From the NCBI GenBank assembly GCA_963708855.1, contig CAVPUM010000007.1, positions 235,577-299,576 of the forward strand: DNA of 64,000 nt, in the 5' to 3' direction. The translations under genes were made by a program, and so were the position numbers. Of the stretch, positions 9,772 to 18,111 are shown piece after piece. The notes under the pieces are model-generated. The model was not told the DNA's origin. It saw only the letters and a program-made list of their open reading frames with translations, and searched no databases. Source of the DNA: CAIWHR01 sp963708855 (GTDB lineage: Bacteria > Pseudomonadota > Gammaproteobacteria > Burkholderiales > Casimicrobiaceae). Within the stretch, counting starts at the first letter, position 1. Each line of letters starts with the position of its first letter.

Positions 9772-11459
9772 GTGGCGATACCAGTGCGTTTGCGATCACT
9801 TGTCGTGCCTGCCCGGGATTTTCTGCTGATCGCGCTGCTCGCGGCCGGTTTCTGCACGGCGGCGCACGCCGACAAGCGCACGGTTTGCACCATCACCGTC
9901 AATTCGCCGGACGAAAAGGAGATCCTTCGGCAACGCCTGCCCGAAGATCAGTACCAGTTCGTGGAGCTGGTGGAGCGCGGCCGTCCCGATTGGCTCGCCT
10001 CGGCCTGCCGGCAGGGCGTTCGCTGTGACCTGCTCGTCATCTCGGGCCATTTCGACGACGGGAGCGAGTTCTACTCGGATCGACTGGGCGCGCGCGAATC
10101 CTTGCCGGTCGCCGAGATGGAGCGCGTTTCCTGCAGCGACGTCCTGTCCGGGACTGTTCTCGCAATTGAAGGAGGTCTACCTCTTCGGTTGCAACACGCT
10201 GAATGCGGAAGCCGTCACGAGCACGACCCCGGAAGTCGGGCGCAGCCTCGTCCGCGCCGGGTACTCGCCGGCCGAGGCCGAGCGCACGGCGCGCGCGCTC
10301 GACCAGCGCCACGGCGAGAGCAACCGCGACCACATGCGCCGCATCTTCATGAACGTGCCCGTCATCTACGGCTTTTCCTCGCGCGCGCCGCTCGGGCCCA
10401 GCGCAGCGACGGTCCTGAATCGATACTTCGAATCGGGTTCCCCGATCGCGCTGGGCAGCGGTCGCGCCAATCCGAAGCTCCTCAGCCACTTTGCGGCGAA
10501 CTCGATGACGATTGCCAGCGGCATGAGCGATGCGGATCCGCAAGCGGCCTATCGGCGCGAGGTTTGCCGGTTTGTCGATGACCGATTGTCGCCGGCAGAG
10601 AAACTCGGCTTCATTCACAGCCTCCTGCACCGCGACATGGCGGAAGTCCGCATGTTTCTCGACCGCATCGAAGGTTTGTTTGCGTCGCTCACCGAAGGCG
10701 AGCGGCAAACCGCTGTCTTACGTGCAGGCGCTGGGCGAGATTGCGCGCGATGGCGTCGCGCGCGACCGGTACCTGCGCTTTGCCGAGGACGCCGATCGAC
10801 CGCAGATTCGCGCCCGCATGATCGAGCTCGCCGGCGCACTGGGCTGGCTGTCGCCGGCAGAACAGCGCGCCGAGCTCGTACGGATGGTCGGCGATTTGAT
10901 TGCGCGGAACTCCATTGAATCGTCCGCTGTCCAGCTGGTCTGCTCGTTGAACGAACGTTACGAGCTGGACCGGGTTCGTCATCACCTGCAGCCGTCGGCG
11001 TTGCAGACCGACAAAGTGAACAATGCCGCCGCGCTGGCCTGTCTGGGAAGCGTTCAGGCACGCGCTCGTGTCCTGCAGGCGCTGACGAGCCACGACGATG
11101 AAGCAGTGCAGATCGCGCAGGTCTACCTGAGCCACCACCCGATGACCGACGTCGAGGAACTGCGCGTTGTGGCGAGCAGGATCGCGCGCATGACGGGATC
11201 CGGGGCGCAGGTGCGCGCTCTCGACACACTCGCCCGGCATCGGTTGAGCGATCGCCAAAGCCTGAACGAGCTGACACGCTATTTCCCTGCCGCCGGCTCC
11301 GTGGACGTGCAGCGCGCCATCGCCGCCGTTTTCATTCGCGCCGACTATCAGGCGATCGCCAAGCCCGAAGTCGCAAGCGTACTCAGCCAGTATCGCCTGA
11401 AATCCCCGGACGGGAACGACATCATCGACATCCTTATCCGCCGCCTTCGCGCGCCCTAG
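9772..11459 (+). CDS. Secreted caspase-like protein with helical C-terminal half (copy 2, frameshifted)
   Basis: Tandem paralogue of the gene ending at 9557, with very high similarity over its whole length. It has a signal peptide (first about 37 residues, ending in TAAHA), then LLVISGHFDDG and EVYLFGCNTLN carrying the presumed catalytic His and Cys, then the same helical C-terminal half ending in IIDILIRRLRAP. The frame changes near 10140 (one extra base in the SCSDSCPG region) and near 10712 (in the RQT-SYVQALGE region). Both interruptions fall where copy 1 is intact, so the ancestral gene was complete. Copies differ most in the leader and in the linker after the Cys motif. Retention of both putative active-site residues in both copies argues that they matter. 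Function unknown; a peptidase is inferred. Confidence 0.6.
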
Positions 11460-11531
11460 CCTCTGCAGCGTTCGCCCGGCAACGTCGCATCGATCACGAA
11501 TCCGGACTCACGCCGCAACGAGGAGATCGAC

Positions 11532-11756
11532 ATGTTCAAGATCGAGGTTGAAGACGACAGAGGCGTTTGGAGCGACGTCCGAGGTGAAGACGGCAAAGTG
11601 CTGACGTTCGACGCGGAAGATGCGGCGCGCGCCGCACTCGCGGAGCGCTTTCCGATACTTGTCCAGATGGAAAAGTACGCCGGCGGCAAACGGACCCGCG
11701 TCATACGCATCCTCGAGGACGATGACGATTGGCCGGAGCGTCCCGGCGGCCGTTGA
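11532..11756 (+). CDS. Small acidic protein, unknown function
   Basis: A 74-residue acidic cytoplasmic protein (MFKIEVEDDRGVWSDVRGED then an Ala-rich helix and a strand RTRVIRILEDDDDW). The pattern beta-beta-alpha-beta suggests a small folded domain. I know no named family. An AGGAG-like Shine-Dalgarno (AACGAGGAGATCGAC just before the ATG) supports the start at 11532. It lies 72 bases after the second caspase-like gene on the same strand and could be read through from it. It is convergent with the entericidin-like gene. Confidence 0.55.
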   Translation: MFKIEVEDDRGVWSDVRGEDGKVLTFDAEDAARAALAERFPILVQMEKYAGGKRTRVIRILEDDDDWPERPGGR

Positions 11757-11825
11757 CCCGTCATAACCAACCAAGAGTATCGCGGCGCGCCGCCTCGGGT
11801 GGCGCCAGGCAGCAATCCGGCGACC

Positions 11826-11984
11826 TTACATCTTCTTCTGTACGTCCTTGGCCGTGTCCTGAACCACCTCGCCGCTACGTTCAATGTCCTTTCCCGCACC
11901 GGCCACGGTATTGCACCCTGCCACCGCGCTCAATACGCCGAAGAGTCCAAGCATCATCAGCGCTGTGAGAACTTTCCGTGCCAT
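11826..11984 (-). CDS. Entericidin A/B family lipoprotein
   Basis: A 52-residue lipoprotein precursor. The start MARKVLTALMMLGLFG is followed by a lipobox region LSAVAGC. The mature part NTVAGAGKDIERSGEVVQDT matches the entericidin family (CNTVAGAGKDIE is its signature). Entericidin-like lipoproteins are small cell-envelope proteins induced by stress or stationary phase; a toxin/antidote role is described only for the Escherichia coli EcnAB pair. ATG 11984 is chosen over upstream in-frame starts because the signal sequence begins there and an AAGGAGAT-type ribosome-binding site precedes it. It is the last of three same-strand small envelope genes (DUF3309, BON, entericidin) that may share promoter site 3. 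Confidence 0.85.
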   Translation of the reverse strand: MARKVLTALMMLGLFGVLSAVAGCNTVAGAGKDIERSGEVVQDTAKDVQKKM

Positions 11985-12132
11985 GATCAATCTCCTTGTA
12001 TGCGCCGCCATTGCCGGCGTAGCCTCGCTTCCACGCAAGGTCCGCTTGCCCGCGAACAACGTCTTCGCGCTGGCGAAGTGACAAACGCACGCAGCGCGAC
12101 CGCGCCACGTGCTTTCTTTTCCAGATACCGGC

Positions 12133-12447
12133 TCACTTCAAGCGCATGTCGTTCTTGACGGACTTGACGCCCGCGACATTGCGCGCCACGACGACCGCCG
12201 TGTTCTCAGCCGCAGTCGAGCTCACGAATCCGCTCAGCTGAACCACGCCCTTGAACGTCTCGACATTGATCTCGGCCGACTTCAGGGTCGGCTCGTTGAA
12301 GATGGCGGTCTTGACCTTGCCGGTGATGACCGTGTCATCCACGTATTCGCCGGTGCCTTCCTGCTTTGCCGTCGAGGCGCAGCCCAGAGCCGTAGCCATC
12401 ATAAGTACGCCTGCGAGTGTTGCCCATTTGCGAGTGATGCTGTTCAT
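12133..12447 (-). CDS. BON-domain lipoprotein (OsmY-like)
   Basis: A 104-residue exported lipoprotein. The signal segment ends in a lipobox ATALGC (Cys23) and the mature part is one BON domain: DDTVITGKVKTAIFNEPTLK, then INVETFKGVVQLSGFV, then VARNVAGVKSVKNDMRL. This is the classical order of the OsmY-type BON fold (helix, strand pair, helix, strand). BON proteins bind phospholipid or envelope components and are commonly osmotic-stress induced. Anchoring through the lipid places it at the periplasmic face of a membrane. It lies 43 bases downstream of the DUF3309 gene on the same strand. Confidence 0.88.
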   Translation of the reverse strand: MNSITRKWATLAGVLMMATALGCASTAKQEGTGEYVDDTVITGKVKTAIFNEPTLKSAEINVETFKGVVQLSGFVSSTAAENTAVVVARNVAGVKSVKNDMRLK

Positions 12448-12490
12448 GGTTTTTCCTTTGAGTGAAGCACACCGCCGTCGCCGCGCGGGA

Positions 12491-12649
12491 TTACAGACGT
12501 CCCATCAGGAACAGGACGATCACGATGATCAGTACAACACCGACGATGCCGCTGGGACCGTAGCCCCAGCTGCGGGCGTGCGGCCAGGTGGGCAGGACGC
12601 CAAGCAGCATCAGGATGAGGATGATCAGCAGAATGGTGCCAAGGCTCAT
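12491..12649 (-). CDS. DUF3309 small membrane protein
   Basis: A 52-residue protein made of two hydrophobic segments (TILLIILILMLLGVLP and GIVGVVLIIVIVLFLMG) joined by the loop TWPHARSWGYGPSG. The loop W-P-x-S/W-GYGPSG is characteristic of DUF3309. Function is not known; these proteins are widespread in proteobacteria near stress genes. ATG 12649 is preceded by AGGAGCAAGTC, a good ribosome-binding site; the longer ORF upstream of it is not protein-like. Promoter site 3 lies about 95 bases upstream, so this is probably the first gene of the small-lipoprotein cluster running to 11826. Confidence 0.85.
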   Translation of the reverse strand: MSLGTILLIILILMLLGVLPTWPHARSWGYGPSGIVGVVLIIVIVLFLMGRL

Positions 12650-12743
12650 GACTTGCTCCTTTGTTCGACGCCACCGCTTCCCGGGCACCAACACTGATGC
12701 GCCGGACCGGATCCACGATTCAGCCGCTGGCGGGCATGCAAGT

Positions 12744-12786
12744 AGAGTATCGGTGGCGACGCAGCGCGTCTGTTCGGTGGCGCACA
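12744..12786 (-). promoter_or_regulatory. Predicted Crp-type operator/promoter, site 3
   Basis: Palindrome TGTTCG-GTGG-CGCACA at 12771-12786, flanked by GTC and AGAC. The minus-strand hexamer TACTCT at 12744-12749 is centred 32 bp away. It is oriented towards the DUF3309 gene and the BON and entericidin genes beyond it. Confidence 0.5.
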
Positions 12787-12837
12787 AGACTCGGTTATTC
12801 GCCCTGATTGTGCAGCCGCGCGCGGGCGCTCGATTGC

Positions 12838-13068
12838 TCACTCCATCTTGCCGAAAAGCATCCAGGCGACGACGGTGGCGAGGCCGAGGTTGACCACCAT
12901 CAGAATCAGGTACCCGTCGAATTCGAATCCTGCCCAGCCATTCCCGCCGGCGCCCGTCGCGACAGCGCCCGACATGTGGCTGGTGATCAGCCCGCCTCCA
13001 AGGAGAAGGACAACCAGCGCGGCGGCCAGAAGCGCCATGCCGAGAATTGTCTTGACTGCCGTGTTCAT
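12838..13068 (-). CDS. Small two-helix membrane protein
   Basis: A 76-residue protein starting MNTAVKTILGMALLAAALVV. It has one hydrophobic segment at the N terminus (residues about 6-27), a glycine-rich periplasmic loop (GAVATGAGGNGWAGFEFDG) and a second hydrophobic segment (YLILMVVNLGLATVVAWMLF) ending just before a charged GKME. I do not recognise a named family. An in-frame ATG six codons upstream (13086) is an alternative start. It is divergent from DUF1345 with promoter site 4 between them, whose best -10 faces this gene. Confidence 0.6.
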   Translation of the reverse strand: MNTAVKTILGMALLAAALVVLLLGGGLITSHMSGAVATGAGGNGWAGFEFDGYLILMVVNLGLATVVAWMLFGKME

Positions 13069-13188
13069 GGAAACGCGAGCCTTCATCGGGTCAATGTTTC
13101 GGGAAGTTGACGACGGATTCGGTCACTGCGAGTAATCTTCCGGTCCACGTGCTATCGATGGAAGTGCCTGCCGGCCATCCCGGCACCA

Positions 13189-13230
13189 AGGATACGCAGG
13201 GCATGCGGGCCGTCTGTACGGTACCGTACG
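13189..13230 (-). promoter_or_regulatory. Predicted Crp-type operator/promoter, site 4
   Basis: Palindrome TGTACG-GTAC-CGTACG at 13215-13230. The minus-strand TATCCT at 13189-13194 is centred 31 bp away and faces the small membrane gene at 13068. No comparable hexamer is seen towards DUF1345 at 13279, although the site could serve both divergent genes. Confidence 0.45.
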
Positions 13231-13278
13231 CGCGCCTGTGGCGTGCCTCGAGCACAAGTGGATGAGGAGGGCACGCGT

Positions 13279-13953
13279 ATGACCAAGAAGCCGGACATGC
13301 CGTGGGTCGTGCGCTTCGGGGCGATGCAGCGTCTCGCCACGGCGCTTGGCCTGGCGGTCGTTGCGTTCCTCGCGCAACCCGACTCGATCTCGTGGCACAC
13401 GCGCATCGTTGCCAGCTGGGATCTCGGCGCGCTTGCCTATCTTGGCCTTGCCTGGGCGCTCATGGCAAAGGCCGACGCCGGCATCACCCGCGGCCACGCG
13501 CTGAGCCAGGACCAGAGCGGGTACATCATCTTTCTGTTCGTGGTGGGGGCGTCGTGCGCCAGCATCGTCGCCATCGGCTTCGTCGTTGGCACCATCCGTG
13601 ACCTGCCGTTCTGGATACGCGCCTGGCACCTCGCGATGACCATCGCGGCGCTGGTCTCGTCGTGGCTGCTGATCCAGACCGTGTTCACGTTCCACTATGC
13701 CCACCGCTACTACGTCGGCCCGCACGGTGAATCCGCCGCGGCCGCCCCACTGCTCTTCCCGGGCAGCCGCGAGCCCGACTACTTGGATTTCGCGTACTAC
13801 TCGTTCGTGGTCGGGATGACCTCGCAGGTGTCCGACGTCGCGGTCGCGTCACGCCCCATGCGGAGGCTGACGATGATCCACGCCATCCTTGCGTTCCTCT
13901 TCAATATCGCCGTGCTGGCGCTCAGCATCAACATCATCGCCAGCGTGGTCTAG
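13279..13953 (+). CDS. DUF1345 family membrane protein
   Basis: A 224-residue integral membrane protein with about six hydrophobic segments. The order and motifs match DUF1345: a WDLGALAYLGLAWALM segment, then VGTIRDLPFWIRAWHLAMT, then the conserved FTFHYAHRYY motif followed by YLDFAYYSFVVGMTSQVSDV and a final FLFNIAVLALSINI helix. The function of the family is unknown. ATG 13279 is chosen because a GGAGGGCACGC ribosome-binding region lies directly before it. The longer form starting at 13243 would overlap promoter site 4 less plausibly. It ends convergent with the FMN reductase gene, 73 bases apart. Confidence 0.85.
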   Translation: MTKKPDMPWVVRFGAMQRLATALGLAVVAFLAQPDSISWHTRIVASWDLGALAYLGLAWALMAKADAGITRGHALSQDQSGYIIFLFVVGASCASIVAIGFVVGTIRDLPFWIRAWHLAMTIAALVSSWLLIQTVFTFHYAHRYYVGPHGESAAAAPLLFPGSREPDYLDFAYYSFVVGMTSQVSDVAVASRPMRRLTMIHAILAFLFNIAVLALSINIIASVV

Positions 13954-14026
13954 CCGACCGCAGGGGCCGGTTGTGTCCGACGGATGTCCCCTCAATCGAA
14001 ATAGCGATCGCGGTCCTGACCGGGTC

Positions 14027-14587
14027 TCATTCCCGGCGATTGCGCTCGATCCACTGCGCGAACGCCTCCAGGAACTTCGCGAGGAACGTGCGCGTCGGAT
14101 CGTTTACAAGCGCGCCCGTGTCGTCGAACAGGCTGGCGCAATTGCCGATGTACGCTTCCGGCTGTGCCATCGCCGGGACGTCCAGGAACACGAGCGATTG
14201 CCGCAGGTGGTGATTGGCGCCGAACGCGCCGAGAGCACCCGGAGAGACGCTGATTATCGCGCCCGGCTTGCCGCTCCAGACGCTCTTCCCGTAGGGTCGC
14301 GACCCGACGTCGATGGCGTTCTTCAATGCGCCGGGAACCGACCGGTTGTACTCGGGCGTCACGAACAGCACGGCATCCGCGGCCCCGACGCGCTCCTTGA
14401 ATTCGCGAACCGCGGGCGCCGGGTCGGCCTCGAGGTCCTGGTTGAACAACGGCAGATTGCCGATCTCGACGATCGCGAGCTTCAGCGACGCGGGCGCCAT
14501 GGCGATCAACACGTTCGCCAGCTTGCGATTAAGCGATGCCTTGCGCAGGCTGCCCACGAGAACTGCCACGTTTCGGGTCGTGCTCAT
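14027..14587 (-). CDS. NADPH-dependent FMN reductase
   Basis: A 186-residue flavodoxin-like protein of the NADPH-dependent FMN reductase family (chromate/quinone reductase ChrR and azoreductase relatives). The phosphate-binding loop VLVGSLRKASLNRKLAN (residues about 9-25) binds FMN phosphate. The PEYNRSVPGALKNAID motif (about 79-94) contacts the isoalloxazine ring. SVSPGALGAFGANHHLRQSL is the third conserved region. It is cytoplasmic and uses NAD(P)H to reduce FMN, quinones or xenobiotics; protection against oxidative stress is the usual role. The full family length is present with no odd residues. Confidence 0.88.
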   Translation of the reverse strand: MSTTRNVAVLVGSLRKASLNRKLANVLIAMAPASLKLAIVEIGNLPLFNQDLEADPAPAVREFKERVGAADAVLFVTPEYNRSVPGALKNAIDVGSRPYGKSVWSGKPGAIISVSPGALGAFGANHHLRQSLVFLDVPAMAQPEAYIGNCASLFDDTGALVNDPTRTFLAKFLEAFAQWIERNRRE

Positions 14588-14649
14588 GTTGATCCTTCCG
14601 CGTCGATTGGCGCGACCGATGCCGGGGCGGTTCGATGCCCGATTTCGCG

Positions 14650-15372
14650 TTACTTCCTGGATTCCTTGCGTTGCTGCTCGCCTTTATCGGCATTCTTCTC
14701 GTGCTTGAGTTCCTGCGGCTTTGGTTCTTTTGTCGGAGGCCCTCCCGGGGTTCCGCGCTTAGCCGGCGCAGGGGGACGTTGCGCGCGCTGTTGCTGGTAA
14801 TGCTCGCGGACTGCGACGTCGCGCGGCTGATAACGGTAATTCTGGCTCCGCAGCACATTTTGCTGCTCGACGGGAGGATATCGTTCCCCTGCATACTGCC
14901 GCTGATAGGAAGGCAATGGGGCGGGCGCCGGGGCGGAGCTGCGGTTCCATTTGTCCCATCCGCTACGACGCTGCTCCCATTCATGGCCCCAATGTTCGCC
15001 CCACCGGGGCGGCGCATCGGCCCGCCACGCGCCAAAGTAGACGGGACGCTGCCGGTAATAACGCACGGGGACCCGCAGGACGTAGAGCGGCACGACCGCG
15101 GGAGCCACAATTGCCCAGGGCCCGTTGTACCAGGAACTCGCGTACCAGTTGTCCCCCTCGTATACCCAGTACATGCCATCGTAGAAGAAGAAATTCGAAT
15201 TGAGGTTCGGCGCGTAGTAGACCGGATAGCCGGGAACCCGGACCAGTTGGGGGTACGACGGCAAATTGATCCCGATGCTCACGCCGGGAAAGCCGATACC
15301 TACGCTCAGCTGAGACGTGGCGGGGGTAGCCGCGAACAGCAACATCCACAAGACAACAATTCCGAATCGCAT
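14650..15372 (-). CDS. Secreted proline/tyrosine-rich protein, unknown function
   Basis: A 240-residue exported protein. The signal peptide is at residues 1-20 (MRFGIVVLWMLLFAATPATS), which fixes the start at 15372 rather than the longer form at 15450. The mature protein begins with LSVGIGFPGVSIGINLPSYP and a VYYAPNLNSNFFFYDGMYW section. It then has RYYRQRPVYFGAW and a PPRWGEHWGHEWEQRR section, and ends in a highly charged Lys/Glu/Gln/Pro-rich tail. Similar unnamed proteins are common in beta- and gammaproteobacteria and are thought to be envelope associated; no activity is known. Promoter site 5 sits about 95 bases upstream on the same strand. Confidence 0.7.
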   Translation of the reverse strand: MRFGIVVLWMLLFAATPATSQLSVGIGFPGVSIGINLPSYPQLVRVPGYPVYYAPNLNSNFFFYDGMYWVYEGDNWYASSWYNGPWAIVAPAVVPLYVLRVPVRYYRQRPVYFGAWRADAPPRWGEHWGHEWEQRRSGWDKWNRSSAPAPAPLPSYQRQYAGERYPPVEQQNVLRSQNYRYQPRDVAVREHYQQQRAQRPPAPAKRGTPGGPPTKEPKPQELKHEKNADKGEQQRKESRK

Positions 15373-15465
15373 CTTCCATTCTCCCGACCGACATCCAGCG
15401 TCCGGGTCGACTGATGCCCAAGGAAGGCGACACCAAACCCGACGGTTCACGCATTCGCCGTGGTA

Positions 15466-15509
15466 AGGCTATGGGATCCCATCCCGGGCCGTCTGTTCGA
15501 TATCGAACA
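15466..15509 (-). promoter_or_regulatory. Predicted Crp-type operator/promoter, site 5
   Basis: The cleanest copy: TGTTCG-ATAT-CGAACA at 15494-15509, a perfect 16-bp palindrome. The minus-strand TAGCCT at 15466-15471 has its centre 33 bp away. It faces the secreted protein gene that starts at 15372. Confidence 0.55.
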
Positions 15510-15550
15510 CAACGCAATGTCAGGGCAGCAACGGGGCGAGCAAGAAGCAA

Positions 15551-15572
15551 CGGCGCGGGCTTGCCCGCGCCG
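15551..15572. terminator. GC-rich hairpin, possible terminator
   Basis: A 10-bp perfect stem (CGGCGCGGGC against GCCCGCGCCG) with a 2-base loop. It lies just beyond the 3' end of the Lys/Ala-rich fragment on the minus strand. No T-run follows, so it may be a rho-independent-like barrier or only an mRNA-stabilising stem. Confidence 0.35.
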
Positions 15573-15599
15573 CTGCATGCTGCGGCAGCACCCGGCCCT

Positions 15600-15728
15600 C
15601 TAGGCGTTTTTCTTCGCCGCTTTCTTCGCCGTTTTTTTGGCGGGCGTTTTCGCTGCACCTTTGGCGGCCCGCACTTTCCTCTGGACTAGCGTCCGCGCCT
15701 TTTCTGCTTCGCGCTTGGCGCCTGTTCG
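15600..15728 (-). pseudogene. Lysine/alanine-rich (histone H1-like) C-terminal fragment
   Basis: On the minus strand this reads TGAKREAEKARTLVQRKV then a tail AAKTPAKKTAKKAAKKNA before a stop at 15600-15602. The A-K-K repeat is the C-terminal character of bacterial histone-H1-like or phasin-type DNA-binding proteins and resembles the intact gene at 16590-17024. No start codon is available in this frame: a TGA lies directly upstream, and the preceding hydrophobic-looking stretch ILQFDLREQ is in another frame. It is therefore a remnant or an indel-broken small gene. It lies directly behind the VIT gene. Confidence 0.35.
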
Positions 15729-15775
15729 CGCAAGTCAAATTGAAGAATGGCAAGAAACGCCAGCGCAGGTCGCGG

Positions 15776-16471
15776 TCACACCACCGTTCCGAAAAGCGTC
15801 CCGACCCCTGCCGTCAGTCCCATGGCAAGCGCGCCCCAGAACGTCACGCGCATTGCACCCTTCGTCACGCTTGCGCCACCCACCCGCGCAGCCAGTCCGC
15901 CCAGGAGCGCAAGGAAGACCAGCGACGCTCCGGCGACGACGGGGATCAGGCTCGGCTCGGGGACTATCACGACAGCCAACAGGGGCATCGCGGCGCCGAC
16001 GGCGAAGCTGGCCGCCGAGGTGAACGCAGCCTGAATCGGCCGCGCGCTGAGTGTCTCGGAGATTCCGAGCTCGTCGCGGGCATGTGCCCCCAGCGCGTCA
16101 TGGGCCATGAGTTGATCGGCAACCTGCTTCGCGAGCGCGGGGTCGAGGCCGCGGCCGACGTAGATCGCCGTCAGCTCCCGACGCTCGCCCTGGTCGTCGG
16201 CTTTGAGTTCCGCGCGCTCCATGTCGAGCGCGGCCCCTTCGGAATCCGCCTGCGAGCGGACGGACACGTACTCACCGGCCGCCATCGACATGGCTCCCGC
16301 AACCAGACCGGCGAGCGCCGCGACCATCACGCTACTGTGGGTCGCCTCCGCAGCGGCAACGCCGAGCACCAGGCTCGCGGTCGACACAATGCCGTCGTTG
16401 GCGCCCAATACCGCGGCGCGCAACCAGCCGATGCGGTCGGTGCGGTGCCATTCCCTGTGGCGCATTGCCAT
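15776..16471 (-). CDS. VIT1/CCC1 family transporter
   Basis: A 231-residue membrane protein of the VIT1/CCC1 family (iron/manganese transporters). The N-terminal signature GWLRAAVLGANDGIVSTASL (residues about 15-34) is typical. It is followed by LAGLVAGAMSMAAGEYVSVR, whose acidic GEYVSV motif is conserved in the family. A cytoplasmic helical segment (residues about 85-150, rich in Glu, Asp and Ala) and three further hydrophobic helices follow. Full family length and all helices are present. Probable role: divalent metal export or compartmental transport across the inner membrane. The gene lies between two Lys-rich protein genes or fragments on the same strand. Confidence 0.87.
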   Translation of the reverse strand: MAMRHREWHRTDRIGWLRAAVLGANDGIVSTASLVLGVAAAEATHSSVMVAALAGLVAGAMSMAAGEYVSVRSQADSEGAALDMERAELKADDQGERRELTAIYVGRGLDPALAKQVADQLMAHDALGAHARDELGISETLSARPIQAAFTSAASFAVGAAMPLLAVVIVPEPSLIPVVAGASLVFLALLGGLAARVGGASVTKGAMRVTFWGALAMGLTAGVGTLFGTVV

Positions 16472-16589
16472 GCCCGGGCCTCCCTTCGAATGCGAAACGG
16501 GTGGGACCTGCTAGCGGGACGGTTGCCGTCGGTGGCGCCGACGCGACGCACACCCAGTTCAAGTTCGGCAACGACGCGAGCGACGGGCG

Positions 16590-17024
16590 CTACTTCGTCT
16601 TCGCCGACTTCTTCACGGTCTTCCTCGCCGCCGGTTTCCGGGCGGTCTTCTTCGCTGCTGTCGGCACGGTCCTTTTCGCCGCCGGCTTGCCGGTCGTCTT
16701 CTTGGCGGCAACCTTCGCCGCCTTCTTCCCCGCCGGCTGCGGGTTCGAAACCTGCTTCACGGCTCGCTTCGCCACCCTCCCCACCGCAGCGACGGCGCCA
16801 CGCACGGAGCTCTTGACGGACTTGACGGCGTCCTTCGCCGCTTTTCTGACTTTCTTCTCAAGAGGACCCTGCGCGGCCTCGTTCTCGGCTTTCGACTTGT
16901 GGCGCAGGTCGGCGGCATGGGCGCGCTTGTAGGTCTGGATGTCCTTGAAATGGCCGCTCTCGTCACGGACGGCATAGAGCTTGGTGCCGGATCGGCTTCT
17001 CATCGTGGTGCGTCGCGTGGCCAT
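16590..17024 (-). CDS. Histone H1-like lysine/alanine-rich protein
   Basis: A 144-residue very basic protein. The first half MRSRSGTKLYAVRDESGHF and FKDIQTYKRAHAADLRHK forms a compact domain with a short strand pair (often annotated as DUF2188-like, which I cannot confirm). The second half is a low-complexity tail of AKK, PAAKR and KPAARK repeats typical of histone-H1-like proteins such as AlgP or HctA. Such tails bind DNA or polyanions non-specifically. The start is set at 17024 (TGTCTGGGTTGC upstream lacks coding character; GGAGAAACC precedes the ATG). A nucleoid-associated role is inferred from composition. Confidence 0.7.
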   Translation of the reverse strand: MATRRTTMRSRSGTKLYAVRDESGHFKDIQTYKRAHAADLRHKSKAENEAAQGPLEKKVRKAAKDAVKSVKSSVRGAVAAVGRVAKRAVKQVSNPQPAGKKAAKVAAKKTTGKPAAKRTVPTAAKKTARKPAARKTVKKSAKTK

Positions 17025-17210
17025 GGTTTCTCCTGTCTGGGTTGCGGGACGTCGGCGCAGATGCGCGCCGCGCAACTGCGATTATTCACCAGGGCGTGCA
17101 GTCTGTCAGCAACAGTTCCCGCAGTCAGTGTGCGATCGAGCCGGCACATTCGAGCACCGGCTGTTCCATCGGGCATCCCGGAGGGAAACCGATTCGGCGC
17201 ATCCCGTTTC

Positions 17211-17253
17211 TGTGCGATAGCGAACAGACTCGGTCGGCAATCGAGTCTAGAGT
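17211..17253 (+). promoter_or_regulatory. Predicted Crp-type operator/promoter, site 6
   Basis: Palindrome TGTGCG-ATAG-CGAACA at 17211-17226 with flanking AGAC. TAGAGT at 17248-17253 is centred 32 bp downstream. It faces the CsbD gene (ATG 167 bases further on), leaving a long 5' leader. Confidence 0.5.
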
Positions 17254-17419
17254 GAATTCGTGGTTGGGAAGGACGATTTGGCGGCGCCGCGCAAACGCTC
17301 TCCTGCTGAACGCCTGGAGGGTGACTACGGAGGACTACGTGGCATCACGTTTCCAGCTTCCACACTTTTTCAGTACGGCGTGCCGGCCGTTTTCCGGCAC
17401 ACGTTATCAGGAGCAAGTC

Positions 17420-17611
17420 ATGAGCATGAACAAAGACCAGATTGAAGGCCGCGTCAAGGAAGTGAAAGGCAAGATCAAGGAAGTCGCCGGCAATCTCGTG
17501 GGCAACGAGACGATGGAAGCAAAGGGCAAGATCCAGAAGACGCTGGGCGAGGCGCAGGCAAAGTTCGGTGACGTCAAGAAGGATCTGAAAGACGCAAAGA
17601 AGAGTTCCTGA
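17420..17611 (+). CDS. CsbD family stress protein
   Basis: A 63-residue very hydrophilic protein, MSMNKDQIEGRVKEVKGKIK followed by EVAGNLVGNETMEAKGKIQK and a lysine-rich end. The pattern NKDQIEGRVKEVKGKIKEVAG is the CsbD-family signature (four-helix small proteins induced by general stress, sigma-B dependent in Bacillus). Its function is not established. A clear AGGAGCAAGTC ribosome-binding site precedes ATG 17420. Promoter site 6 lies upstream, which is the expected place for a stress-regulated gene and supports reading the palindromes as a stress regulon. Confidence 0.92.
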   Translation: MSMNKDQIEGRVKEVKGKIKEVAGNLVGNETMEAKGKIQKTLGEAQAKFGDVKKDLKDAKKSS

Positions 17612-17887
17612 CCGTCCGGCGCCGATCGTTCGCCTTTCGGCACCGGGCAGCTGCGCGACGCGGCAATGCCCGCGCAGCGTGCGGTGCCGAACGGACGGCG
17701 GACGTGGGTGGGCCCAGACTACAGTCGAGTCTCGAAGCGAGTAGCAGGGTATGTTGGTCGTGTTTTGCAAAACCGGCTCGCTGTCGAGATCGGACCGGCA
17801 GTGGATGGCGTTGCGGCCGGCCCGCGGCAGATGGAAACGACGCCAGCCAGGAAAACCGGGAAACCGGACGACAAACAGGTGGATTCC

Positions 17888-18037
17888 ATGCTTTATACAA
17901 TCGCGGTAGTACTCCTCGTTCTGTGGCTCCTTGGGCTCGTGACGTCCTACACCTTGGGCGGCTTCATCCACGTTCTTCTGGTATTCGCCGTCGTCATGGT
18001 GCTGGTCAACCTCATCAGCGGGCGACGCGCTCTGTGA
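17888..18037 (+). CDS. lmo0937-type small membrane protein
   Basis: A 49-residue protein with two hydrophobic helices: LYTIAVVLLVLWLLGLVTSY and a second segment FIHVLLVFAVVMVLVNLISG ending in RRAL. The spacing and the central TLGGFIH loop match the lmo0937 family of tiny membrane proteins, which have no assigned function and are frequently found beside CsbD genes, as here. ATG 17888 is the only reasonable start. It lies 276 bases after CsbD, in which I see no second gene. Confidence 0.8.
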   Translation: MLYTIAVVLLVLWLLGLVTSYTLGGFIHVLLVFAVVMVLVNLISGRRAL

Positions 18038-18111
18038 CGTCGTGAGACCAGGACGTCGACCCAGGACGTCGATCGGAAGTGAACGACACCAAAACGTGAG
18101 GGTCAGTGCAT

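Noticed and set aside
15466..15481. Separate palindrome ATGGGATCCCAT beside site 5
   Set aside because: It is short, contains a common restriction-site pattern and overlaps the -10-like element, so no independent role is claimed.
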